64,000 bases of DNA, taken from positions 2,337,089 through 2,401,088 of the forward strand of contig JAJEKV010000101.1 in the NCBI GenBank assembly GCA_021234155.1, given 5' to 3'. The DNA comes from Isoetes taiwanensis. Taxonomy: Eukaryota; Streptophyta; Lycopodiopsida; Isoetales; Isoetaceae. The notes below the pieces were generated by a model. The model did not search any database. It saw only the letters and a list, made by a program, of their open reading frames with translations, and was not told where the DNA came from. The position numbers were made by a program, and so were the translations under genes. The first letter of the stretch is position 1. Every line of letters begins with the position of its first letter. Of this stretch, positions 48,074 through 59,700 are shown piece after piece.

Positions 48074-49985
48074 CTAAATCTTAGGATGGACATGAAAAAC
48101 ACAATTGTTATTCACTTGTTGCTGTCGTCGCGCGAGGAGGAACTTTTCCAATGAATCCCAATGAAAATTGAGGAACTCATCATCTGCCCGCATTATATCC
48201 ATATCCTTCTTATTAGCTTTAATGAGAGCAGCACCTATACTTCCTTGAGTAGATCCCATAACCTAAACACTTGCATTTACCTGTAATATTTTCAACTGAA
48301 TTTAATAAGCAAAAATGTACTAATTAATTTGCTATAAAGTGCAATTACCTCAATAGGTGGCTGAATTGTTTTTGGGTCAACATTATCAGCAGTTAGAATT
48401 GACATTCCAGGTGAATCAATGTGCTGAAGACGGCCAAATTCCTTCAACTCATCCTTGTAGACCTCTTCAAACATTCTTCTAGATCCGTCAGCATTAAAAG
48501 GCCTACCAGCAATATCCATTGCAGTTTTCACTTGTAATTCAACAGTCTTTAACGTACCTACAACGAATTGTGAACGCAACTTAAATATCTAATCACTAAA
48601 AAATGCAGATAAAATACCTGCTAAATGCCTCGCGGTCCTGTGTCTTGTAACCTTCATACCAACAGATGTAGGCACGCCAGCTCTAGACATTCTAAAGACC
48701 GACATAGTTCGACCACTCTTACCACCAAATGTCCCACTCACGCCAATAAGAGCCAACATGTATTTCATCTCTGATAGTTTTCTGCCATTGACCCTGTGTT
48801 TCACATTATATCAGGCCTGTAAATAAAGATCAGATGTGAGAATAAAACTAGAATATAACAAACAAAAATCAGAACACAACAAACTTACATTTTTGTGAGG
48901 ATTTACAATAGCCTGCTTGAAAACCCAATTACTTTCCATACCAACCTGTCTGGATAATGCCTTATATATTGTTTGAATGTCAAAACAACATCCTCTTCAT
49001 AGCAACGAAGCGACATTCGAAAAGACTCTTCCGGATAGCGATCCACACTTACATCGTAAGACAATCTTTCACTATATTCTACAAATTCTCTCCCATTTTC
49101 ACTAGCCACAATAAAATTTGAAAGTTTGACAAGCTCTAGCTCCTCTTGGCCTCTAATTCCAAATCTAGAAACACAATAATATGAAATGCGCTTCTGCAAA
49201 CCTTTGGGATGATGAATTTGATGATCTACATCAAGTAGGAAAGCTTGTTCAATGCTAAAACCAGCTTCATCGACCTTCTTCATTTTCTTTCAAACTCCTG
49301 GCATCATTCTAGATCGATGCATTGCTGCTACATGCCAATCTAGACCTCTTGAGGATAGGGGAATACTTAATGTCGAAAGGAATCTGCTCTATCCTTGTAT
49401 TAGCCACAATGATTTCTTGGCAACGCCTAACAATACATCCAAATCTGCAGAACATATCTTGAAGCCTGCATTAGGCAGAAAATAATGAGAGGATAGAACA
49501 AAAATTCAGAATATTACCTAGAAAAAACATGTCTATAAGTTGCTTACGATTCAGACGGATAAAAACTGCCATCTAATTTAGCAACCTGAATCATGAATCC
49601 AACATCCCGGCTAAATCCTTTGAATCCAAATCCTCAATCTAACATGTTCCTTCATTCATCAAATTGCTCACAATGTTTTTTCCCTCAGATTTACTAATTC
49701 CACCAGTATTAATCTCCTTCTTCAAATTTTCGCCTATCTCAACAAAAGGAACTCCAGAATAATTTTTAGAATCTGTATGGGAAAGAATTTCATAATGGAA
49801 GTTATTGTAAGTGCCATTTTTGCAAGCTGCTTCCACAAACAACGTTATCTGTTCATCTCCAAACTTAGCCACTAAAGTTTGCTCGAAATCTTCATCTGCC
49901 TTGTGTAGATTTGTAATATCACCTAAAACAGGGCTAGATGCACCTATGCTACAATGCAGGTTGAAACTAGGTACGACATCCATGC
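48074..49985 (-). pseudogene. DUF3504/Crypton-type tyrosine recombinase-like gene
   Basis: Minus-strand exons. Near 49,440-49,290: a helical region RRCQEIIVANTRIEQIPF. 49,283-48,950: HHPKGLQKRISYYCVSRFGIR, then GQEELELVKLSNF and GREFVEY, matching the box-I region of DUF3504 proteins (pattern 'P.GL...V.Y.....FGLRG..E..DL....F'). 48,804-48,624: GGKSGRTMSVFRMSRAGVPT and GMKVTRHRTARHLAG, matching the C-terminal 'H..GR.T....L..AGVP......TGH' box. A clean splice (48,619 to 48,558) then continues TLKTVELQVKTAMDIAGRPF. Box-II H is replaced by K and TGH by TRH, and no tyrosine follows at the usual distance. A stop/frame change precedes the ATG at 49,283. A further open frame (49,983-49,639) may be an N-terminal exon. 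The gene is probably inactive or diverged. Confidence 0.55.
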
Positions 49986-51379
49986 CTGCACATCTTCAAG
50001 ACACATGCACAGCTCTGCTATAACTTATTTCTTAAAAAAAAACAAAGATAGATCTTGAAAATATTTCGTATGCTTATCAAGAACACTGATATCTCCAATG
50101 ATTCTCTCAAGGGATACTAAAAATAACAAATCTCACGGATCTTTTGCAACTAGAGTAGAGTAGTTTCAAAAACAGCAGCAAGAATCAACATCAATGGTAG
50201 CCAGTAATGTAGCTAAACTCAGCACTCTTTCCTAAATCACATCGACGATTATAAAATGACTCCTAGTGCCATCTCCATCGGCCCAGAGCTCTCGCTTTGG
50301 TCTGAACGGGAAGAAAAGAATGAATAGAGAGCAAAAAGTCCTTTTGTAGCTAGTACACGCGTCGCAGAATGATTGGTCCCTAGTTTCCACGTTACAAAAA
50401 TGTTGCTTACATTCTAGCATGTCAACCATGCCTCCATGCTCTGCACGTTGGCATGGTTTCCATGCCAAAATGTTGCCTAAAACAACATTCTTGTATACCT
50501 AAGCTAGTATGCTTACTGTTACCGTTGCCGAATTTGTCAAAAGAGCGAGGAAAGATTAGGTCAAGACTCCTTATATTTAATAATAGAATAGAATCGAATA
50601 GAAAATTTTAATATCCACGCGGACAATGATGATGAGCTGCCAATTCATGTGTGAGGAGTATAGGTTTTCCACAGGTTGGATGTTTAATACGTTTAAGTGG
50701 ATAATCTCGACAGTTAGGATGGTTTAAGCCTTTATTTTTTAGTTAGATTGAGCTCAGTTGCAACTAATTAAGATTATCTACTCCATTCGAGGGCGCAATA
50801 TACAATTGACTGAGACGATGGGTGGGCATCTTAGGATCTCCGCTCAACATGTTTCAAAGTTTCAACTCTGCTTGATGTCCTCCCTCTTGAGACAGCACCT
50901 CTAGCAGGATAAATGTTTTGTAGACTTGGCAGAAGTTGTGCTCTATGTAGCATATGCTACTAGACAAGCGTGCAGTTAAACCACAAGCATGGGATGCTGA
51001 ATTTGAATGCCACAACTGTCTATCCTCCGGCCTGAGCATGTCACAAGCAATAGAGATTCTTCATCGTCTCAGTCAAGCAGAATGATCCGTTGGAGCAGCT
51101 TGCAAGGCAATATGGCAATTGTTGGTGTAACCGATGCAAAGGCAATAATAGAAGAATGTACACCACGAGACAAGAACACAAAAGGAAGTATGGTTTGATG
51201 AGAAATGCCCCACCTCCATGTGAGTCTGAATTGAAAGCACGTCAAGGAGCAAACGAGGTAAGAATTCACATTTTGCAATTTTATTATTTGTTTCATAGCA
51301 ATATATATAATCTACATCTACAAGACTTTGACTTGTTGTAGTATTTGGACATGCTTGACAAAAATCTTGGACATGCCAA
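49986..51379. other. Region without a recognised gene
   Basis: Short frames only. It includes a LINE-like 3' tail at 50,582-50,640 and an unassigned plus-strand piece at 51,007-51,198. Confidence 0.35.
50582..50640 (-). repeat. LINE-like 3' tail
   Basis: On the minus strand: 'tccgcgtggatattaaaa' then TTCTATTCGATTCTATTCTATT, the same 3' end and pentamer tail as the LINE copies at 27,384 and 39,418. No body is recognisable. Confidence 0.55.
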
Positions 51380-51603
51380 TTCAATAGGTAATATATGTCT
51401 TCAAGTTCTAGTTCTAGTTCAAGACCAGGAGAGGCCCAAGAAGTTAAGAGAGGTCGCACAAGGGGAAGTACAGTGGCTATGATAGTTAAGAGCCATTTTA
51501 AGAAAAACGCGCATGACCTTACCCATGTGTGAAAGTGAAAATGACATGGTTGATCAACTCCCTCATCATCTCAAAGCCTCTATTGCCCCATTTCGGGCAT
51601 CCT

Positions 51604-52201
51604 TGTAGAATATATTCATGTTATCATTATGGTATTGCGGTTTGGAGATGTCATGACCTAGACAAATAATTCATACAGATTGTTAAAGCTTTGAAGAAGT
51701 TATGATGATGAATTATTGGGGTTACGACCTTAAGAGTTATATGAAATAAGGTTAAAACAAGGGGAAGTGAATTTTAGAGTTAAATACTCTTATGGGATAA
51801 TTCGTCAAGGGGGAAGAGTTATTCAAATTGGAAACTTGCCAGTTCTAGCAAGCAGGAGATCGATCGGCCCGCCTTGGCGGCCGGATCTCGATCTGTAAAT
51901 ACAGAAGAAGGATTTAATGTTTGTATCGATTGTATGCAGGTGTATTGAAGGTATATTTCAGCCGGATTGCAAACGTGCTTGGGCTCTCGAAGATATGGTC
52001 AACCCTGCTACAGTGTTTAAGTCAATACCATTGCTACAGTGTTTTCTACTGTAGCAACTTAATGGTTAAGGCAATATTTCATGTATAAAGACATCATAAC
52101 CGTTGAATTATTGCATGATTGATTTGGAGTCTTGTGTTCATAAGAATTCAATAGCAATTTGAATTGCCTAGATCAAATAGCCCATAGCATTGTTTTCTTC
52201 A
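51604..52201 (+). repeat. Left LTR of the copia element (598 bp)
   Basis: TG...CA ends. It contains a strong inverted repeat around 51,868-51,905 ('gatcgatcggcccgcc', tt, 'ggcggccggatctcgatc'). It differs from the right LTR by few substitutions and a 20-bp gap near 52,100, so insertion was fairly recent. Confidence 0.95.
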
Positions 52202-52202
52202 T

Positions 52203-52215
52203 TGGTATCAGAGCC
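52203..52215 (+). other. Primer-binding site of the copia element
   Basis: TGGTATCAGAGCC, the plant initiator tRNA-Met primer site, one base after the left LTR. Confidence 0.95.
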
Positions 52216-52224
52216 AAGTTAAAC

Positions 52225-55200
52225 ATGGCAAGTAGGTTTGGTGCTAATCTACTTAATGCTATAGAAGTGTTTAAAGGAGAGAGTGGCTTTCAGATCTGGA
52301 AGCAAAGTATTAGAGAGATTTTGGAATTTGAAAAATTATGGTACTTGGTTGAGCCAAGCACAAGCAGACGTCATGAAGGTACTAATGTTGTCTTAGTAAC
52401 AGCTAGTACAGGGGGAGCTAGCTCCAGCTCGGATGGAGAAAGTTCAGTAGCTGGTGGAGATGCAGGAGTTACTGAAGGGGGTAATAATACTGCACAAGTA
52501 TTGTCAGCAACCAGTACAGGAGTGGATGAGCAACTCAAAATCATGGAGGCACAAGCAATCATTTGCTGTAAGGTTGGTCCAGTAATTAAGCTAAAATTGA
52601 GAGGGTTAAGTCCTAGAGAGATGTGGCAATATATGATCAATAATTATGAAGCTAAAACTTCTTCACAAATAGATGTTTTAGAAAAGCAACTAAGGAAGCT
52701 GAAGCTATATGATAGGGAGAACATAACTGAATTTCTTGAGAAATTTGACTCAATAATAGCAGACTTGGAAGGAGCTGGTGTTATTTTAAATGAGCAGTAC
52801 CAATTGGTCGCCATTTCTAGAGCAGTTGCTCATAATGCGTACCTTGCTACCTTGGTGAGAAACATTGCAAAAACAAAGGAACATGCTATTCAAATCATAA
52901 GGACAGAATTTGAGCAAAAGCAAATAGGACAGGAGGATGATGAGCAGACCACAGAAGTTTTGTATGCTGGAAAATATAAGGGAAAGAAAAACAGCAATAA
53001 TAATAATAAGGAGAGGATTGGGCCATGCTACAATTGCAACAATGGACACTTGAAGGCTGACTGTCCTAAATTGAGAAAAGATACAGTTTGCTATAATTAT
53101 GAGGGGAAAGGCCACATTGCATCGAATTGTTCAAGCCCTAGGGGTCCGAACTATAAAGGAAGGGGCAGAGGTAAGGGAAATAGAGGGGGCTTTGCTGCCA
53201 GGGGAAGGGGTACACCAAAGACTAATCCATCCTTGAACTTAGCTCAAGAGACACGAGGGGTTGAAGATGAACAAAATGAAGATGATGAGGTAAAATATCC
53301 TGAACTATGTCACTTGTCAAATGATGCAAAAAACCATGATATGCTGATTTTAGATTCAGGAGCTGAGAGGACAGTAACTCCGTCCACACAATTGCTCAAG
53401 AACTGCAATAGAGTCAAAGGGGGACATGTGCAATTGGGAAATGGAGTGTTACAAGAAATTAAGGATACAGGGATGCTAGAACTTTTGGATTTAGAGGGAA
53501 AAGCTGTCAAATTAGGAGAAGTGCTTTGTGTACCAGGGTTAGTCAGGAACTTGATTTCTGTGTGCCAATTAGTAGACCTTGGCTATAAAGTTTTGTTTGA
53601 AAAATTGCAGTGTAAGGTGTTTCAAGACAATAAATTAAAGTTTGTTGGCAAGAGAGTTGGAAATTTATTTGGTTTAAATTCTGATCATCTTGTTCAAAGT
53701 GTAAATTTGGTGACTTGCTCAGATATTAAATTGTGGCATGAAAGACCGTTGAGCTTTTAATTAAAAAGGGACTAGTTGAGGCATCAAAAATTAAAAATGA
53801 AAAGTTTAAGTGTGCAGGATGCATTCTGGGCAAACATACAAGGCTTCCTTTCAAAAATCCTTAAAAAGAGCAAAAGGTGTGTTAGACCTAATCCACTCTG
53901 ATCTATGTGGACCACTGAATGTGACAAGTCTTGCAGGGAAGAGATATTTTATAACTTTTGTAGACGATTATAGTAGAATGGCCAAGGTGTATTGCTTAAA
54001 TACTAAGGATCGGGCTTTGCAAGCTTTTAAGAAATTTGTAAATGAAGTGGAATTGGAAACTGGAAGGAAAATCAGGTGCTTACGGACAGATAGAGGAGGG
54101 GAATATTTATCACATGAATTTAAGCACTACTGCAATGAACTTGGCATCAAAAGGCAAGGAGAATTATAATAAGTAGGGATGTATTATTTGATGAGGATCA
54201 ATTTTATAAGGTACTGCCAAGAATTAATAGCCCTGCAGATATGTCTGAATGCAAGGTTAATAAAAAGGTACATTTCAAAGGGGATCTGAACCAACCTGTT
54301 ATGCTGACAGATACAGGTGATGAAGAGGACATAAGAGTTGAACAAACATTACCTGATGCTGATGCAAATGTACAGCAGAAAAGGAAGTAAGTATTGAACA
54401 CATGTTACCTAATATTAATATTGATTCTGGAAGTGTGCAGCAAGAAGAGCCAGCTCAGCAACAGGTCAATAAACAAGTAGGCCCTACCAGGAGAAAGAAA
54501 AGGACTGAAGCTCAGATCATTAAAGATGAAGGTATAGCCAATCATGAAAGGTTTGGAAGGGATGAACTAGGCAAAAGCAAGAGGCTCAAAGAAAATGAAG
54601 GTGAGATTCTTGGCTTGTTTGAAATACTAATGCATCTAGATGTTTCAGTTCCAAAAACATATGAAGAAGCAGTTATCTCAACTAATAGAAAAGAATGGTT
54701 GAAAGCAATGCAAGGAGAAATGAATTCATTCAACAGAACAGGTACATATGAGCTGGTAGATACACCAAATGGCAAAAACATTGTGGGATGTAAATGGTTA
54801 TATAAATTAAAAATAGAGGCAGATGGTAAAACTCCAAAGTTTAAGGCTCGATTGGTGGCCCAAGGTTTCTCACAGAAATGTGGCCAGGATTATGAAGAAA
54901 CTTTTTCACCTCTTGTAAAAATGAATAGCATAAGAATGCTTTTGGCCATTGCCAATGCATCAAACTTGGAGATACATCACATGGATGTAAACACTGCATT
55001 TTTGAATGCAAAGTTTGAGGAGGACATTTATATGAGACAGCCAAAAGGTTTTGAAATAGGAACTGGGAAAGTCTGGAAGTTAAAAAGGGCTGTGTATGGT
55101 TTGAAGTAGTCTCCAAGGGAGTGGTACAAGTGTATAGACTCCTATCTCAGAGAACAAGGCTTTGATAAATTTCAGAATGATGGCAACCTTTATAAATACA

Positions 55201-55407
55201 AAGCTGGAGACGAATGGTGTATAATTGCCCTTTATGTTGATGATAATTTGATGGTCTCAAATGGTGTTAAAGCATTAGATCATTGCAAGAAGGTTCTGAA
55301 TAACAAGTTTAAGATGTCAGACTTAGGGGAACTAAGAAAATTTCTGGGAATTGAGGTGCACAGGAATAGGTTTAGTAAAACCTTGATACTCACTCAAAGA
55401 AGTCTTT
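52225..55407 (+). pseudogene. Ty1-copia gag-pol polyprotein, broken
   Basis: Order is gag, protease, integrase, RT (copia type). Gag (from MASRFGANLLNAI) carries a CCHC knuckle CYNCNNGHLKADCP near 53,026. A second knuckle has lost a cysteine (CYNYEGKGHIASNC). The protease motif is ILDSGAERTVTP near 53,345. The gag-pre-integrase LWHER is followed by a frame change and stop at 53,760. Integrase retains its first two catalytic aspartates (IHSDLCGP near 53,890; RTDRGGEY near 54,090). The third acidic residue is lost in a deletion near 54,160, where GIKRQ runs into the late 'SRDVLFDE' motif. RT keeps FKARLVAQGF and HHMDVNTAFLN, has a TAG at 55,107 (YGLK*SPREWY), and retains the YVDDN catalytic box near 55,235. 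It ends abruptly in the right LTR. Confidence 0.95.
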
Positions 55408-55926
55408 AGACAAATAATTCATACAGATTGCTAAAGCTTTGAAGAAGTTATGATGATGAATTATTGGGGTTAAGACCTTAAGGTTATATGAAATAAGGTC
55501 AAAACAAGGGGAAGTGAATTTTAGAGTTAAATACTCTTATGGGATAATTCGTCAAGGGGAAAAAGTTATTCAAATTGGAAACTTGCCAGTTCTAGCAAGC
55601 AGGAGATCGATCGGCCCGCCTTGGCGGCCGGATCTCGATCTGTAAATACAGAAGAAGGATTTAATGTTTGTATCGATTGTATGCAGGTGTATTGAAGGTA
55701 TATTTCAGCCGGATTGCAGACGTGCTTGGGCTCTCGAAGATATGGTCAACCCTGCTACAGTGTTTAAGTCAATACCATTGCTACAATGTTTTCTACCGTA
55801 GCAACTTAATGGTTAAGGCAATATTTCATGTATAAAGACATCATAATCATGGAGTCTTGTGTTCATAAGAATTCAATAGCAATTTGAATTGCCTAGATCA
55901 AATAGCCTATAGCATTGTTTTCTTCA
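55407..55926 (+). repeat. Right LTR of the copia element, 5'-truncated
   Basis: Matches left LTR positions 56-598 (51,659-52,201) from 'tagacaaataattc' to the TTCTTCA end. The truncation is the internal deletion breakpoint, and the outer end is intact. Confidence 0.95.
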
Positions 55927-56739
55927 ATCCTTAGGTTGTTGGGAAGGAGAACTACCTCCAATGTTAAAAGAGTTTATATATTGGGGCCATAAGTACATGA
56001 TAGCTCCTTCTCTAAAAGTTCCACAGGCTGGAAGGGGGTTGTACGTAATGGAGCATGTGAATGTACCATCTGGACACTCCACTATATTGATGGTATATGG
56101 CGGTCTCACGTACCCTTGGGGAGTGTGGCATACACTTACTTCTTTTATGCCTAGTATATCTAGGTATGCCATGACATTGAATGCAGCATCTTGGAGTGAG
56201 CACAGAGATCGCGGAGAACATACTTCATGGGGCGCACTGGTATATATTAATGGTTGACCAACGGTTCACGGCAATATTGCTGCACTTATAAACAGCCCTG
56301 AATTAACAAATGCTGAGTTCGAAGAGACTACGGAATATGATCCACGGTACATGAGTGGATATGTTGGATCATATGTGAGGGTTTGTGCAATACGAAGCCT
56401 CCGTCCTGGAGATGAGTTATTTGAGAATTATCCGTTCAAAAGAGATATCCTAGACGGGTGCAATGCCAAAAAAATGGTGAACCTATTGTTGTACCCTATG
56501 GTAGAAAACGTCATACAAATGGATAACCATGTAATATTGGGATCCAAGATCATTGTTGATGCACTACAAGACTTATGTCCTTTTCTATAATATTGGGAAT
56601 TATGAACTTTTAAAGGTTTTAAAGTTTGGCATTTACGTCTAATAATAATTAGAATCTATAAACATTTATTGTTGGATGTCCATTCTTCAACTTGTTTTTC
56701 CATTTTATTTTAATTCATTTACCAACAAATGTGTTCTTT

Positions 56740-59700
56740 GCAGTCAAGTGATGATGATGTCTTATCTACTCAAGGTGATTTCCACGCGGAGAGTGGTTTG
56801 ATGGAAGCCATTCAAAATTACTTCCCATCCACTAGTGATGTAAACGTCAATAATGAAGAAGAGAGGCCGGTCACACTTCTTGAGAGAGAGAGTAGAAAAC
56901 CACTATATCCAAATGCAAGAATATCACGTCTTGCTGCATGCATTCTCGTCCTCAACTTACAACACAAATCCGGTTGGAGTAACAATAGTGTTGATGAACT
57001 TCTTGGGTGGGTGATTTAAGATTTAAAATTATACAAGTTTCTATTGCATTCTATTCTTTATTTTCCTTCCTTGCTTACTCACACTTTTATCTTGTTTGAT
57101 AGTTTGCTAGGTGAGTATTTACTTTCAAGTGATCATTGTCTTCCAAAATCACGAAGGGACGTCAAACAACTTTTGCAAGAACTAGGTTTTGAATACAATT
57201 GTATTCATGCATGCATAAATGATTGCATATTATTCCGCAATGAATATAGTGACATGACTAGATGTCCTAAGTGCAGTGAATCATGGTATGATGAAAAAAC
57301 AAAGTCCAAAGTGCCAAAGAAAGTTTTGCGGACCCAATTACAAGTCATGTTCAAATGTCCCTCCCTAGCATCATTCATGGACTTCCATGCAAAACACCAA
57401 AGCAATGATGGGATTTTGAGGTATCCAACCGATGGTGAGGCTTTAAAACATAGAGAAGACAAATGGCCACATTTTAAGGATGAACCAGGAATGCTCGGCT
57501 TGCTTTGGGCATGGATGGAATATGTCCATTTGGAACGATGTCATCTACTCATAGGGTCTGGCCCATTGTTGTTATAAACTATAACATACCACATTGGATG
57601 GCAACTAAGGTAGGTCATTTAATGCTCACACTTATAGTTCCAGGTACATACCTTTACATAGCCTTGCAATGTATTTTTATGTAGATTTGTTGCTTGCTAA
57701 TTTAATGCAATTTCACTTCTTAGGCAAATATCAAGTCAAGGATATGAATGTATACAACCACACAATTTCACATTCCATGGAATATTATGCTTCACAATTC
57801 ATGGCTATCCTGGATTTAAAGTTGCATCGGGTATGATGCTCGTGCTCACCATATTTGTTTGTGCGAGATCTCCACTACAAGGTCCAATTGGGCGTTTACT
57901 TTTTTTGCAGGATTGCAAACTAGTGGATCATGTGGGTGTCCATCTTGCGGCCAAAACTTAACATCTTATAGATCACCACACTTGTCAAAGATGATATACA
58001 TTGGACATCAAAAGTATCTACCACTAGGTCATCAGCTTCGTTGTGGTGATTTATCAGATGTTCCGATTAGAAGAACTCCACATGATTGGTTGAAAACATG
58101 GAATGATCATGACCCAGAAAGGGGTAAACATCCCCCTGGCATGAAGATGCTATCTATATTTTACACATTGGACTATTGGTCTGAGCTAAAGATTGCACAT
58201 CTCTTAGATCCTATGCACATTTTCAAAAATGTGAGCCATTCACTTTGGCGACATCTTACGGGAGATTGGGAGACTCTAAAAGCTAGGAATGATTTAAAAG
58301 ACAAAGGCATCAAAAGAGAGTTGTGGCCAATTGAAGAAGAGGGTAGAGCTCCTCGCTTTCTTCGAGGTCCTTGGGTATTAAAGAGGGATGAACTCAAACA
58401 AGTAAAAGAAGCTATCAAAAGTTTGTGCACTCCGACTGGCTATGGATCCTCACTTAGAAGGGCATTTACAAAAGATGGAGATCTCACAGGCTTAAAGTCG
58501 CATGATTGGCACAAGTTTCTACAGGTACATATAAGTATAATAACTAAAGAAGCATGACCAATGGACTAATTGGATGAAGCTCACCAATAAATTGCTTACA
58601 ATATCTTCAAACTTGTAAATCTATATGATAGTGACACCTAATTTGGATTCCTTATTATAACAACATATTCTCCCATGTGCCTTAGAGAATTGCTTCACAC
58701 CACACATTCGGAAGGTCATCTATAGACTCGTAAGCTTCTCTAGGTGGGTCTCTTCCAAGCAAATTGTAGCTCCTGATATCCCCGCTATGGAAATAGAGAT
58801 TGCAGAGATATTATGCCAATTAGAAGATCTATTTCCCACCAGTATATTTGATCTTCAGGTATAATGTAATTATTTAAATAAATTTCATGTACCAATCATA
58901 CCTAACAAATGTTATTCTTAGGTACATTTGTTGGTGCATTTGCCGCAAGAAATATTGCTCGTGGGTCCAAACCCTTCAAGATGGATGTTCTTTTTAGAGA
59001 GATATATGAAAGTATTAAAAGGCTTTGTGCGTCAGATGGCAAGGTCTGAGGGATGTATGGCAGAAGGACATCTTACTGAGGAGACATTATTCTTCTTGAC
59101 AGACGCCACTATGTCAATAGATCCAAATGCACCAAAGATTTGGAAGAAAGAGGCTCCTGATTGGAGAGGGTGAAGTCTTGCAGGGTCTAGGTAAACAAAG
59201 GAGGTTAAGCGATGAAATGTTTGAAGGTATCAACAAGTTTGTTGTGAACAATACAGATAGCCTTAAGAGGTGGGTGGAGTTGTATAAAATTGAGAAGGCA
59301 CAAAGAGATAGCAATAGAAAGCATATGCTGCAAGGAACCGTCGAGGACATCATAAAAGAGCCATACAATACCCTCGAGAACTAATGCCTCTACCTGATTC
59401 TCCACCCCATTGGTGGTTGTCACAAAAGCTTAGAGAAGCTGAAGAAAATGGAGAAAAAATTCAAGAAGATGACCTCAACATTGCATTTGGTTCTGAAAAA
59501 TCGGCAAGTTTCTATTTGTTGTTGTCAATATGTATTTTGCATTTGCTAACCATTACATATCTAACCAATATGCAGGCTAGGTTTCATAATTCAATGTGGG
59601 CATATGGTGCACACTTTCGAATTGATGACATTGACAAGGCTCGCATCACTTTTGATTCTGGAATCATAGCCTCGTTTAATCAAAAGAGTCAAGCAAGTAC

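Larger units (their letters stand above)
51599..55931 (+). mobile_element. Ty1-copia LTR retrotransposon, internally deleted
   Basis: Flanked by a perfect 5-bp duplication ATCCT (51,599-51,603 and 55,927-55,931). Left LTR 51,604-52,201 begins TGTAGAA and ends TTCTTCA. The primer site TGGTATCAGAGCC starts at 52,203. Gag-pol starts at ATG 52,225. The right LTR lacks its first 55 bp, because a deletion fuses the RT region straight to LTR position 56 (55,407), removing RNase H, the polypurine tract and the LTR start. A second deletion lies in integrase (about 54,160). The element cannot move by itself. Confidence 0.95.
51513..56590 (+). pseudogene. SET-domain-like ORF, split by a Ty1-copia insertion
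   Basis: The frame opens at 51,513 (MTLPMCESENDMVDQ...), is interrupted at 51,603, and resumes in the same frame at 55,932 (GCWEGELPP). It then runs to TAA at 56,588-56,590 with one TGA at 56,255. The distal part has the layout of a SET domain: QAGRGLYVMEHV, TILMVYGG (the 'h.h.Y.G' strand), GNIAALINSPELTNAEF (the 'GN..RFINH...PN' position in a variant form), YVRVCAIRSLRPGDELFENY (the 'A.R.I..GEEL..DYG' end with its tyrosine). SET enzymes methylate lysines. Variant 'INSP' forms exist, so activity cannot be judged. It lies 150 bp upstream of, and co-directional with, a Tnp2 transposase. Earlier text from 51,397 (serine-rich, basic) in another frame may be a first exon. Confidence 0.55.

Noticed and set aside
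56559-57881. CACTACAAG words at 56,566 and 57,871 as possible CACTA left ends
   Set aside because: Both lie inside coding blocks of the SET-like and Tnp2 genes and lack subterminal repeats or a TTTA/GC-hairpin extension.
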